DNA from: Gammaproteobacteria bacterium
GTDB lineage: Bacteria > Pseudomonadota > Gammaproteobacteria > Pseudomonadales > Azotimanducaceae
NCBI GenBank assembly: GCA_030425195.1
Contig: JAUIAV010000002.1
Location: forward strand, 227,952 to 291,951
Direction: 5' to 3'
DNA: 64,000 nucleotides
This document shows, piece after piece, positions 8,972-17,988 of the stretch. A program made the translations under genes and the position numbers. Position 1 is the stretch's first letter. Each line of letters starts with the position of its first letter. The notes below the pieces were generated by a model. That model saw only the letters and a list, made by a program, of their open reading frames with translations, searched no databases and was not told the DNA's origin.

Positions 8972-11646
8972 GCGTCCTCCTCGGAGAGATAGAGGTAGTC
9001 GAGCGGCGGATTCTGCGAGTTCCGATTCCTGGCGGCCGGGGCGCCATCCGGGAGCTTGTCGAACAGGGCGGCGGCCGCCTGCTCGTCGCCGGTCAGGCGA
9101 TGAGCTTTCGCCAGATCGTCCCGCCAGAGCCGGTTCCAGGGGCAGCTTTCCAGGGCCCGGGTCAGCATCGCTATGCCTTCCGCGAATTGCCCCTTGTTGA
9201 GACAGACGATGCCCAGCATGTAACGCGCCGCGGCGTGCTCCGGCAGATGATGCAGGAGCTGCCGGAACCTGAGCTCGGCGGCGTCGAGATCGCCGGACTG
9301 GTAGAGATCGACACCGGTGTTCAGCCAGCCGGGCACGGGCAGAGTGACCATCTCGATCGGCTGCCACTCGATCTTCCGATTGGTCGCATCGATGAGCGGT
9401 CCGAGGTGGCGCTCATAGTGACGCCATCGACCTCTGGAGCTCTGATACAGCGGCTGGCGGACCTGCCAGACACTCGCGGTCTTCACCGGCCGGTCCAGGG
9501 TGTGAAATGCCAGCACCTCAGGTTCCCAGTCCACGCCGATGTGGTTCAGCAGTTGCCGGGCAGCGGTCTGTGGATCTGCGAGCAGATCCTCGTAGTGAAC
9601 TTCCAGAATGTCCGCCGGAAACAGCGCCTGCCAGTGATGCATCAGCAGGTTGTGATCGGCGAGCTGCTCGCCGATCCAGTCCAGATCGTAGGCGAATCCC
9701 ATGCCGCCGTGCTTGCCTGCGTAGTCCGTGAAGTAGTTGGAAATGGCAATGTCCCGCGGGTCGCGGCGGACGGAAATGATCCTGGCGTCCGGAAACAGGA
9801 GCTTGATCAGACCCACGTGCTCGAAGTTGTGCGGCAGCTTGTCTACGATGTGGTCCGCTTCCGGCGCGTAGGTCCGCAGCTCTTCGAGCACATTTGCGGC
9901 GATGCCGTGCACAACGCCGGGGTCCAGGTCATCAACGCAGTCCGGATAATGCCGGCCGGATCCGGTCCTTCGTTCCCAGCGCTCCAACCCGGCGATCACC
10001 CCCGGGATGGTGCCGAGTTCACCGGCGCCGTGGATGCGACTGTGACCTGCGACGATCTGCTCCACCAGCGTGGTCCCGGAGCGCGGCATGCCGACGATGA
10101 AAACGGGAACGGTCGTGCGCAGCCCGCTGCCTGCACGTTCACGAAAGAGTTCAGCCGGAAACGCGTGCCGGATCCGGGCGCATCGATGCCGGTGCGCTTC
10201 CGGCTCGTAGTTCAGGAAATGCCGGCTGATGGAGTTGGCCTCCCGGGCGAGGTCGAAGGCCTTCCGGTAATCTCCGTGCTTCTCCCAGGCAGTGGCGAGC
10301 TGGAACAGAAGGCCGGGTCGCACCGAGCCCTCCATGGCGGGGGTTCGGGCGATGTTTTCCATTCTGCTGAGTGCGTCCCGGTCATCCGGAATGCGACCCA
10401 GATTCAGCAGGTCCCCGTGGCCGAGCGAGGGATCGATCCGCCGGAGGCGCTCGAACAGCGCCTCCGATTCGTTGAAGCGGCCAAGGTGTGTGGCCAGCCG
10501 AGCCAGACCCTGAAGGGCCTGCACCTGATCAGACTGCTTTTCGATGATGCTTCTGTAGCGTGCTTCCGCGGTGTCGTATCTGCCTTCCTGGGCATCCAGG
10601 TCTGCGAGCAGGACGGCGTGCTGCGCGCGCCAGGCCTCCACGTCGTCCGGCCCGTTCGAGTCTCCCGGCGCTGACAGAGCCTCGTTCGCGCGATCAGCCG
10701 CTGTGCGTGCCAGCACCGGATTCACGGGGAGCAGCGCGGCTGAGAGCCTGAGCCAGAGTGGGACCACGGGCATGTCCCGGCGTTCTGCGGCGTCGATGGC
10801 GCGGCGGATGAGCCGGATACCCTGCCGGATCCTGCCCTGAAGGAATGAGAACTCGGCGGCCTGCCGATGCAGCTCAGGACTCGAGGGATAGTGCCGGAGA
10901 GCGCGTCGCAACGACTCCTCTGCGGCGTCGTGGCGATCACCTGCAGCGAGGTGCAGTGCCAGCGCGACGGCCAGACGACACCAGTCGTCTTCGGACAGCG
11001 TTTCCCGTTGCTGCGAGAGCCAGTCATCAGCCTGGTCGATCTCGCCTCGAGCCAGCCAGAGCGCCAGCTGCATCTCGCGGAGATGGTGATCATGATGACC
11101 CCGTTGCGCTTCCGGCCAGTCGAGGCGCTCCGAACTCCAGAATCGCTGCGCCTCGGCAAGACAGCTTGTCATATCCTCCAGGTGGTCATCTTCCAGGTGG
11201 AGCCTGAGCAGTTTCTGGTAGGCAGCCAGATGCGGCCGTCGGTCGATACTCTGCCGGTAGAAATCGATGGCGTCTTCCCGCCTGCCCTGCTGCAGGGCGC
11301 ACCACGCCAGCCGGGCCAGCAGAAGCGATTCGATCCCTGCTCCGACTTCCGCGCCTGCCAGGATGTCCAGGCGGGCACACTGCAGAATGCAGTCGGCGGC
11401 TTCGAGATCGCCGAGTGCGATGCGCACGGCCGCCAGATCGACACGGACATCCAGGTCGAGTGCGCGCAGGTCGAGCGAGGCGAGGATGTCCCGGGCGTAC
11501 CGCGCATGGCCGAGATGCGCTGCTGCCAGCGCTTCGAGCACCCGTTCATCCGGCGTACCGGCACGGGTCTCACAGAGCAGGTCCCGTATGGCCGTGTAGT
11601 TGTGCTGCTCCGCGAGGCGACGAAGTGTGGCGGGGGAGGCCAGCAT
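8968..11646 (-). CDS. TPR-repeat sulfotransferase in secretion operon
   Basis: 892-residue protein: about 500 residues of TPR-like helical pairs, a sulfotransferase domain (about 512-745), then two more TPR-like units (about 775-870). The PAPS 5'-phosphosulfate loop is PRSGTTL (521-527), and the 3'-phosphate motif is SVRRDPRDIAISNYF (625-639) with the expected Arg and Ser. The fold transfers sulfate from PAPS to hydroxyls, including protein tyrosine (TPST/RaxST-like). No signal peptide is visible, so a cytoplasmic location is inferred. It starts 3 bases after the adhesin stop and overlaps tolC by ATGA, so it is co-translated with a surface protein and its exporter. Sulfation of that protein before export is my inference. 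Confidence 0.93.
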   Translation of the reverse strand: MLASPATLRRLAEQHNYTAIRDLLCETRAGTPDERVLEALAAAHLGHARYARDILASLDLRALDLDVRVDLAAVRIALGDLEAADCILQCARLDILAGAEVGAGIESLLLARLAWCALQQGRREDAIDFYRQSIDRRPHLAAYQKLLRLHLEDDHLEDMTSCLAEAQRFWSSERLDWPEAQRGHHDHHLREMQLALWLARGEIDQADDWLSQQRETLSEDDWCRLAVALALHLAAGDRHDAAEESLRRALRHYPSSPELHRQAAEFSFLQGRIRQGIRLIRRAIDAAERRDMPVVPLWLRLSAALLPVNPVLARTAADRANEALSAPGDSNGPDDVEAWRAQHAVLLADLDAQEGRYDTAEARYRSIIEKQSDQVQALQGLARLATHLGRFNESEALFERLRRIDPSLGHGDLLNLGRIPDDRDALSRMENIARTPAMEGSVRPGLLFQLATAWEKHGDYRKAFDLAREANSISRHFLNYEPEAHRHRCARIRHAFPAELFRERAGSGLRTTVPVFIVGMPRSGTTLVEQIVAGHSRIHGAGELGTIPGVIAGLERWERRTGSGRHYPDCVDDLDPGVVHGIAANVLEELRTYAPEADHIVDKLPHNFEHVGLIKLLFPDARIISVRRDPRDIAISNYFTDYAGKHGGMGFAYDLDWIGEQLADHNLLMHHWQALFPADILEVHYEDLLADPQTAARQLLNHIGVDWEPEVLAFHTLDRPVKTASVWQVRQPLYQSSRGRWRHYERHLGPLIDATNRKIEWQPIEMVTLPVPGWLNTGVDLYQSGDLDAAELRFRQLLHHLPEHAAARYMLGIVCLNKGQFAEGIAMLTRALESCPWNRLWRDDLAKAHRLTGDEQAAAALFDKLPDGAPAARNRNSQNPPLDYLYLSEEDA

Positions 11647-11649
11647 GAA

Positions 11650-14600
11650 TCAGGCGAGCCCCTGCGAGGTGAGGATTCCGGCCGGCATGGTGATGCTGAA
11701 CGCGACGCTCAGATTGGTGCCGATCGCCGAGCCGAAGAGGGTGACGCTGTCTGTCGCGGTGCCGACGGTGCGGTTGAAGGTCGCATTCTGCAGCACGGCG
11801 GCCGTACCGGCGCCCGTGGTCTGCCAGGTGGCGCCGTTGCCGGCCGCTATCGCCGCGTTCACCGGACCGCTGCCGGCACCCAGGATCGGTGAGCCGGTAC
11901 CGACCAGAGTAATTCGGTCGCCGCTGTCCAGATTGTTCACGCCATCCCATTGCTGACTCGCGGGGAGGCTGATGCCTTCCGATGTGCTGTCGACCAGAAG
12001 GTAGATGTCGTAGTCCACGCCGGATTGAAACGTCCGGCCGCTGTGACTCGAGCTGTCACCGTCGGGCAGATCGAAGACCACGATGCTGGTGTCCGCTTCG
12101 ACCAGGTCGTTGATGTTGAGCGTGACCGCCTGCTGGCTGCTGTTACCTTCAGCGTCGGTGGCGACCACATTGAAGGTATAGACGGATTCGGTCTCGAAGT
12201 CCGGATTGGCGGTCAACCGTACCTCCCCATTGGCGGGGCCGATCGTGAAATCGCCCGCGTCCACGCCACTGAGGGACCAGGTGATCGCACTCTCATCCGT
12301 GGCGGTGGCGGTGTAGACCAGCTGGTTGGCGCCACTGTTCTCGTCGATGGATCCGGCCGAGCTGCCTGAGGTGATCACCGGATCGTTCTCGTCGACGTCG
12401 TTGATGTTGAGTGTGACGGGCTGGGTGCTGCTGTTACCTTCGGTGTCGGTGGCGATCACGTTGAAGGTGTAGACGGATTCGGTCTCGAAGTCCGGGTTGG
12501 CGGTCAGCCGCACCTGGCCATTGGTGGCACCGATGGTGAAATCACCGGCATCCACGCCGCTTAAGGACCAGGTGATCGCACTGTCATCCGTGGCGGTGGC
12601 GGTGTAGACCAGCTGGTTGGCGCCGCTGTTCTCATCGATGGGATTGGCGAGCGCACCTGAGGTGATGAAGGGTGCGGAGTCGTCCAGATTGTTGATGGTG
12701 AGCGTGACGGGCTGGGTACTGCTGTTGCCCTCGGCGTCGGTGGCGACCACATTGAAGGTGTAGACGGATTCGGTCTCGAAGTCCGGGTCGGCGGTCAGCC
12801 GCACCTGGCCATTGGTGACGCCGATGGTGAAATCACCGGCGTCCGCGCCGGTGAGGGACCAGGTGATGGCACTCTCATCCGTGGCGGTGGCGGTGTAGAC
12901 CAGCTGATTCGCGCCGCTGTTCTCGTCGATGGATCCGGCCGAGCCGCCGGAGGTGATCACCGGGTCGTTCTCGTCGATGTCGTTGATGGTCAGAGTGACG
13001 GGCTGGGTATCGCTGTTACCCTCGGCGTCGGTGGCGATCACGTTGAAGGTGTAGACGGGCTCGGTCTCGAAGTTCGGATTGGCAGTCAGCCGTACCTGGC
13101 CGTTGCTGGCGCCGATCGTGAAATCGCCCGCGTCCACGCCACTGAGGGACCAGGTGATCGCACTCTCGTCGGTGGCGGTGGCGGTGTACACCAGCTGATT
13201 CGCGCCGCTGTTCTCGTCGATGGATCCGGCCGAGCCGCCGGAGGTGATCACCGGGTCGTTCTCGTCGATGTCGTTGATGTTGAGCGTGACCGCCTGCTGG
13301 CTGCGGTTACCTTCGGTGTCGGTGGCGATCACGTTGAAGGTGTAGACGGATTCGGTCTCGAAGTTCGGGTTGGCGGTCAGCCGTACCTGGCCATTGGCAG
13401 CACCGATGGTGAAATCACCGGCATCCACGCCGCTTAAGGACCAGGTGATGGCACTGTCATCCGTGGCGGTGGCGGTGTAGACCAGCTGATTCGCGCCGCT
13501 GTTTTCGTCGATGGGATTGGCGAGTGCACCTGAAGTGATGGAGGGTGCGGAATCGTCCCGGTCCACGATGGCGAGTGTGACATCCAGATCCGAATCGTTG
13601 CCCGCGGTGTCTGTGGCCGTCACCGTGAAGTCGTAGCTGGGCTGAATCTCGAAGTCCGGGTTGTCGATCAGCGTGACCTCGCCGGTATCGGCGTCAATGC
13701 TGAACGCAGCGGCATCGGTACCGGAGAGCGTCCAGGTGATGCTGCTTTCGTCCGTGGCCATCGCCGTGTAGACGATCTGGCCGGCGCCGCTGTTCTCGTC
13801 GAGATCGGGTGCGGTGCCGCTGGACGTGATCACCGGATCGTTCTCGTCGATGTCGTTGACGGTAAGCGTGACGGCCTGCTCGACGCTGTTGCTGGCGCTG
13901 TCTGTCGCGATTACGGTGAAGCTGTAGCTCGATTGCGTTTCGAAATCCGGATCTGCGGCGAGGGTGACAGCGCCCGTACTGGCGTTGATGCTGAAGGCAC
14001 CCGCATCCGTGCCTCCGAGCGTCCAGGTGACCGGCCCCTCGTCCGTTGCCATAGCGGTGTAGATCACCTGTCCGGCGCCGCTGGCATCGTCGACCGCCGC
14101 CGTGGCGCCCGAGGTGATCACGGGCGGATCGTCCAGATCGTTGACCGCGAGGCTGACAGCCTGCTGGCTCCTGTTCCCCGCTGCGTCGGTCGCGATTACC
14201 GTGAAGCTGTAGCTCGATTTCGATTCGAAATCCGGGTTCTGCAGGAGGGTGACCGCCCCGCTCGTGCGATCGATGCTGAAGGCGGCGCCATCGCCCGTCG
14301 CGGCCAGGCTCCAGGTGATGGAGCCGGTATCGGTGGCAGTTGCCGTGTAGACGACCTGGCCGGCACCGCTGTTCTCGTCCAGGGCATCCGCCGTATCGTC
14401 GGAAGTGATAGTGGGTGGCGTCGAATCCGCAGGCGTGCTCCCGCCGCCACCGCCGCCCCCTCCACCGCCGCCAGCGGCCGCGGCCAGCCCGAGCGCGGCG
14501 ACTGCGCCACCGCCCCAGAGGAGGTAGTTGTTCCCGCCGCCGCCCGGGCTTTCCGTCGGTGCGACTGCCGGTGCTTCGGCTGCCTGAGGTTCCGCGGACC

Positions 14601-14961
14601 AGAGGGTCTCTCTGCCATCGGTGGTCTCGGCGAGTACGGGTGAATCGGCAGTGAGCGGCGTGCCGGAGAACGGGCCGGCGCCACTGGCGACGTCAGTGGT
14701 CGGGTGAAAAGTCGCGCCGGCGACGGTAAAAAAGCCCTCCAACGTCAGCGTCTCGACTCCGCCGACCTGGAGCACCAGGTTGTCTCCCTGTTTCTGCGCG
14801 ACGAGAGACTCCGGGGCCTCGTAGTTTGAGCGGTCGATCAACGCATAGGCCGCATTCGGATCGACGGCGAGCTGCTTCGTGTCCTCCAGCGGGATCCATT
14901 CGATCGTACCGTCAGCGAGTCTGCGGGTGAGCACCAGGTTGGTTTCGTTGGGGCTGTTCAT
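11650..14961 (-). CDS. Cadherin-repeat surface protein, probable type I secretion substrate
   Basis: 1103 residues. N-terminal module about 1-125 (EWIPLEDTKQLAVDP ... LVLQVGGVETLTLEGFF), resembling the prefix region of BapA-like biofilm proteins. A linker follows with NYLLWGGG, an Ala-rich hydrophobic stretch and an 11-Gly run (about 140-175). Eight cadherin/Ig-like repeats of 96-97 residues occupy about 182-956, each with DENSGAxQxVYTA, WSL, FETE and VIATD. A 147-residue C-terminal domain (957-1103) follows. There is no Sec signal and no RTX GGxGxD array, but N-terminal retention-like and C-terminal export-type architecture plus adjacency to TolC/ABC/HlyD genes make it the likely cargo. Repeats 4-8 are nearly identical. 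Role in adhesion or biofilm is inferred. Confidence 0.88.
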   Translation of the reverse strand: MNSPNETNLVLTRRLADGTIEWIPLEDTKQLAVDPNAAYALIDRSNYEAPESLVAQKQGDNLVLQVGGVETLTLEGFFTVAGATFHPTTDVASGAGPFSGTPLTADSPVLAETTDGRETLWSAEPQAAEAPAVAPTESPGGGGNNYLLWGGGAVAALGLAAAAGGGGGGGGGGGSTPADSTPPTITSDDTADALDENSGAGQVVYTATATDTGSITWSLAATGDGAAFSIDRTSGAVTLLQNPDFESKSSYSFTVIATDAAGNRSQQAVSLAVNDLDDPPVITSGATAAVDDASGAGQVIYTAMATDEGPVTWTLGGTDAGAFSINASTGAVTLAADPDFETQSSYSFTVIATDSASNSVEQAVTLTVNDIDENDPVITSSGTAPDLDENSGAGQIVYTAMATDESSITWTLSGTDAAAFSIDADTGEVTLIDNPDFEIQPSYDFTVTATDTAGNDSDLDVTLAIVDRDDSAPSITSGALANPIDENSGANQLVYTATATDDSAITWSLSGVDAGDFTIGAANGQVRLTANPNFETESVYTFNVIATDTEGNRSQQAVTLNINDIDENDPVITSGGSAGSIDENSGANQLVYTATATDESAITWSLSGVDAGDFTIGASNGQVRLTANPNFETEPVYTFNVIATDAEGNSDTQPVTLTINDIDENDPVITSGGSAGSIDENSGANQLVYTATATDESAITWSLTGADAGDFTIGVTNGQVRLTADPDFETESVYTFNVVATDAEGNSSTQPVTLTINNLDDSAPFITSGALANPIDENSGANQLVYTATATDDSAITWSLSGVDAGDFTIGATNGQVRLTANPDFETESVYTFNVIATDTEGNSSTQPVTLNINDVDENDPVITSGSSAGSIDENSGANQLVYTATATDESAITWSLSGVDAGDFTIGPANGEVRLTANPDFETESVYTFNVVATDAEGNSSQQAVTLNINDLVEADTSIVVFDLPDGDSSSHSGRTFQSGVDYDIYLLVDSTSEGISLPASQQWDGVNNLDSGDRITLVGTGSPILGAGSGPVNAAIAAGNGATWQTTGAGTAAVLQNATFNRTVGTATDSVTLFGSAIGTNLSVAFSITMPAGILTSQGLA
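12094..14418 (-). repeat. Eight tandem cadherin-encoding repeats (about 291 bp each)
   Basis: Translated repeats have lengths 97, 96, 97, 97, 97, 97, 97 and 97 residues. The five at 12094-13548 are nearly identical at protein level and very similar in DNA, for example a shared block around the DENSGANQLVYTATATD codons. The three N-terminal-most repeats (13549-14418) are clearly diverged. The period is exact within codons, so copy number can change without frameshift. This pattern suggests recent duplication or gene conversion at the 3' side. Confidence 0.93.
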
Positions 14962-15020
14962 AACTCAATATTTCGAAGCTATCCGTGGTCGTTCTTAAAG
15001 TCCGGCCAGAAGCCGGCGAG

Positions 15021-16868
15021 TCAGTTTCCGAGAGTGAAGTTGACGCTGCTGCGTACGGGCAGTGGCCGGCCGTTGTACAGGTACGGCTCGAACTGCCAGT
15101 CGCTGATGGCGCGCAGAGCGGCCCGTTCGAGCTTTCGTGGGGGATCGTTGATGACGTCTATGTCGGTGACATCGCCCGTCTCGGTGACCGTAAACAGCAC
15201 CGCAACGGTTCCATTGGCGTTGCGTGGCCACCGGGGAGCGACCTGCTGGCGTGCGACGAGCTGGTCGACGGGTATGATGGTGTCGAACTGGCCTGTCTGC
15301 GCCGCGGCCAGTTTCTGTCTGAATTCCACCTCGGCCTGCAGATCGGCAACCAGGCTCGGATTGGCACCGGTCATGTTCGCGGACGCCAGCGTGCTTTCCG
15401 CTTCCAGCAGTTCGTTCCTGGCCAGCTGCGCCAATGCCTGATTGATCAGCCCTTGCTGTATGGCTTTGATGCCCTCTGCCGCCTCGACGGAATCAGGCTC
15501 GATGTCGAGGACCTTGCTGTACAGCGTGAAGGCGCTGGCTTCCGCCGGCGTCACCAGACGCCCTTGCGCGAGTGCAAGATCCGCGGTTGCGAGGATGCGG
15601 ACAGGATCGACAGCGGGTTTGTCGAGAGCACGCGCATCCGGGTCCGGAGCATCTGCCTCAGGGGCTGCCGGTTCGGCTGGGCGGATCGTCCGATCTGCGG
15701 CAGCGATCTGACCGGCAGGTTTTTCAGCATCGGGCGTTGTCTGCGCCGGCGGCGGTGAGTATCTGGTTTCTCCAGACGGGGCTTCGGCAATGCCCGAGCT
15801 CGAGTCAGGAGGAGATCCCTCCGGATTCGACTCGACGGGAACGTCGTCGGTGGTGTCGGGCAGAGGTTGCGGTTCAGGGGCGACCGTCACTGAAGAAATG
15901 TCTTCGGCCTCCGCAGCGTTCGTCGGCGTGGAAGGGGATTCGTCCGCACTCCGCTCCACGACCTGCGGCTCTGGAATCACCGGTGTCCGGGCCGCGGTCT
16001 CTGGCTGCACGCGGCTTGCCGGTGTCCAGTCCCGGCCCATAATCATGAAGAGCAGAATGATGGAGGCTGCCGCGGTGATCAGGATCGCCGCCTTTACCGG
16101 CTCGGGCAGCGGACGACGGTCGAGATTCGTTTCCGACTCCGGCCTGCTCGTCTCCGGCCTGGCGGGTGGTTTGTCCGCGCGGCGGACCTGCTGATCCCGG
16201 GGTTGTGCGCGCTCAGGTACCGATGAGGCAGCCGGTGCCGCGATGGCCTGATCCGCGCGGCTTGTCGGCACCAGCTGCTTTGAAAAAGATCGCCTTTTCG
16301 GACTGATTGGCCTGCCGCCGGTGGCTGGATCGCTGCCAGGCTTTCCTGCCGCTGCCTTTCGATCGGTAAAAGCGATGGGCTTCTCAGAGGATTCCTGTTT
16401 CGGTCGCGGCTCAGGCGGTTCCGGCGCCGGCGACTTCGGCATTGGCGTCTCTGACACCGGCGTCCCTGACATTGTCTCCTCCGGGACATCCGTCTGGTGT
16501 GTGGGCCCCTGCTCCACAGCGCGGATGTCCAGAGGCTCACCGGCGCTCTCGAGGTCGGAAAAATCAGTGTCCAGGTGCAGGACATTGTTCGGCAACCGGA
16601 TATCCACGCGACGGTATACGGGTAAAGGTGCACTCCGCCGGCTCTCTCCACTGGGCGTCACCAGCTCGTGCGTGCCCGCGGCCTGCAGAATCACCCCGCC
16701 ATCGTCGGAAATCTGCAGCTCCAGTTGAGCATGCGAAGGGTCGAAGGAGACTGCGCCGGAAGGCGTTTCACCCAGAGGCATTCGCGGACGGACGCGCACG
16801 ACCATGTAGCCATGGCTGTCCATCAGGTACCACTTGCTGTCGCCCTTTATCTGTTCGGGTTGTCCCAT
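15021..16868 (-). CDS. TonB-family transducer with cytoplasmic N-terminal domain
   Basis: 615 residues. An N-terminal beta-rich region of about 105 residues I do not recognise is followed by a Pro/Ser-rich cytoplasmic linker, a single membrane helix (259-278), a long Pro/Glu-rich periplasmic linker, a TPR-like helical region (about 448-520) and a C-terminal TonB domain (about 540-615: GTVAVLFTVTETGDVTDIDV, then WQFEPY and VRSSVNFTL). Classical TonB has almost no cytoplasmic part, so the large N-terminal half is odd and could couple a cytoplasmic signal to the envelope. It heads the operon; the adhesin ATG lies 59 bases after its stop. No exbB/exbD is nearby. Confidence 0.85.
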   Translation of the reverse strand: MGQPEQIKGDSKWYLMDSHGYMVVRVRPRMPLGETPSGAVSFDPSHAQLELQISDDGGVILQAAGTHELVTPSGESRRSAPLPVYRRVDIRLPNNVLHLDTDFSDLESAGEPLDIRAVEQGPTHQTDVPEETMSGTPVSETPMPKSPAPEPPEPRPKQESSEKPIAFTDRKAAAGKPGSDPATGGRPISPKRRSFSKQLVPTSRADQAIAAPAASSVPERAQPRDQQVRRADKPPARPETSRPESETNLDRRPLPEPVKAAILITAAASIILLFMIMGRDWTPASRVQPETAARTPVIPEPQVVERSADESPSTPTNAAEAEDISSVTVAPEPQPLPDTTDDVPVESNPEGSPPDSSSGIAEAPSGETRYSPPPAQTTPDAEKPAGQIAAADRTIRPAEPAAPEADAPDPDARALDKPAVDPVRILATADLALAQGRLVTPAEASAFTLYSKVLDIEPDSVEAAEGIKAIQQGLINQALAQLARNELLEAESTLASANMTGANPSLVADLQAEVEFRQKLAAAQTGQFDTIIPVDQLVARQQVAPRWPRNANGTVAVLFTVTETGDVTDIDVINDPPRKLERAALRAISDWQFEPYLYNGRPLPVRSSVNFTLGN

Positions 16869-17073
16869 TGCCGCCCTTTCTGCGCCGTAGTTCTGTTTTC
16901 AGCGCGGAAAGTAGATAAGCACGGAGGCGATTGAGTGTCCAGAAAGGGATGATTGGCGGGGTACTGCGCCATTGGCGGCCACCCGGAAGGAGACGACACG
17001 CGTTTATGTCAATTATTTTGCTAAACTGGCGGCGGTCCGGAGATGCCGCCAGTCTGTTGCGGAGCAGGTGTGT

Positions 17074-17514
17074 TCAGTCGTTCTCGACGAGTCCGGCGAG
17101 TTCCGCCGGTGTGAGATTGAATGCGGCGGCGACCATGTTGAAGAACCGGATTTCCTTGCTGGTAATCCGGGCATCGCTCACGATCACCTCGGCCAGGGCT
17201 TCCGCAATGGTGATGCGGTCCTGCACGTCCAGCACACGAGCAGCGCGGGTCAGGTACTTTTCGAGCGGCTCGGTCTCGAACAGCTTGGAATTCGCCTGAA
17301 CGCGGACCTCGGCCTCGCCGATCTCTTCGCCGATGACCTTTTCGATGATCAGACGAACCGTCTCGATTTCCACCGGCTTGATGTTGGTGTCGGAAGCCGT
17401 GGCCCTCGCCAGGGTCATCACCGTGACTTCCTTGAATAGCTCCTGCTTCTCTTCCTCGGTGGGCTCGCCGCCGCCGAAGATCTTCAGGATGTTGCTGAAA
17501 TTGCTGATGCTCAT
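17074..17514 (-). CDS. TerB-family (tellurite-resistance-like) protein
   Basis: 146-residue acidic, all-helical protein with TerB-like pattern: EEKQELFKEVTVMTLARATASDTNIKPVEIETVRLIIE and a C-terminal ITSKEIRFFNMVAAAFNLTP helix pair. TerB-like domains bind metal ions or membrane-associated complexes; the exact role is unknown. Start ATG 17514 (MSISNF) matches the expected family start; an upstream in-frame codon at 17553 would add a poor 13-residue extension. It stands alone on the minus strand, downstream of a terminator hairpin. Confidence 0.8.
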   Translation of the reverse strand: MSISNFSNILKIFGGGEPTEEEKQELFKEVTVMTLARATASDTNIKPVEIETVRLIIEKVIGEEIGEAEVRVQANSKLFETEPLEKYLTRAARVLDVQDRITIAEALAEVIVSDARITSKEIRFFNMVAAAFNLTPAELAGLVEND

Positions 17515-17583
17515 CGGTGTGTCAGTCCCCGCTGGCTTTTTCCAGTCCCCCACCCCGAGGGTCTGATCGGGCGGAGTATACAG

Positions 17584-17617
17584 AAAAATGCGGGAGCGGC
17601 GGATACCGCCGTCCCGC
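17584..17617 (-). terminator. Rho-independent terminator
   Basis: On the minus strand GCGGGA-CGGCGG pairs with CCGCCG-TCCCGC around an ATA/TAT loop (17590-17617, one bulged base), immediately followed by ATTTTTC (17584-17589 region). It lies 14 bases past the stop of the 82-residue ORF and before the TerB-like gene. Confidence 0.8.
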
Positions 17618-17631
17618 GCCGCAGGGGCGTT

Positions 17632-17880
17632 TCAGGCCACGGTCGGGCGCAGCGAAGCCTGCACCGGGACCTCGACCACGAGGGATCCCTCTTCGATGAG
17701 GATCTGGTGGACTTCGGTCATGGGCAGGTAGGTAATGCCAGGGCCTTCCGGCGTCCGACGGCTGCACCTGGCCATTCCTGATTCCGTATCGGTGCCGAGC
17801 ACGAAATGAATGGCGTCATCGTGCGTGAACACGCGACCCAGAATCTGCGCTTCGATGGAGCGTATGAATGCATCTGTCAT
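17632..17880 (-). CDS. Small hypothetical protein
   Basis: 82 residues starting ATG 17880 (MTDAFIRSIEAQILGRVFTHDD). Soluble, mixed alpha/beta, ends in VVEVPVQASLRP. I recognise no family. Support comes from its compositional similarity to neighbouring genes and the clear terminator directly after its stop. Its promoter should lie in 17881-17988, between it and the stop of the beta-lactamase/VCBS gene. Confidence 0.6.
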   Translation of the reverse strand: MTDAFIRSIEAQILGRVFTHDDAIHFVLGTDTESGMARCSRRTPEGPGITYLPMTEVHQILIEEGSLVVEVPVQASLRPTVA

Positions 17881-17988
17881 GGGGCGCAGTATCCACAAGC
17901 GGGGGGCGCGCTTTTGTGCGCCACGCACGGCCTTACACCGGCCTTACAAACCTGACCCGCGAAAGCGTTCAGGGGTCGAAACAGCGGG

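Noticed and set aside
12094..14418. CRISPR-like or mobile repeat array
   Set aside because: Units are 291-bp in-frame protein repeats without spacers.
11650..14961. RTX toxin
   Set aside because: No GGxGxDxU calcium nonapeptides, lipase, or hemolysin acyltransferase; repeats are cadherin/Ig-like.
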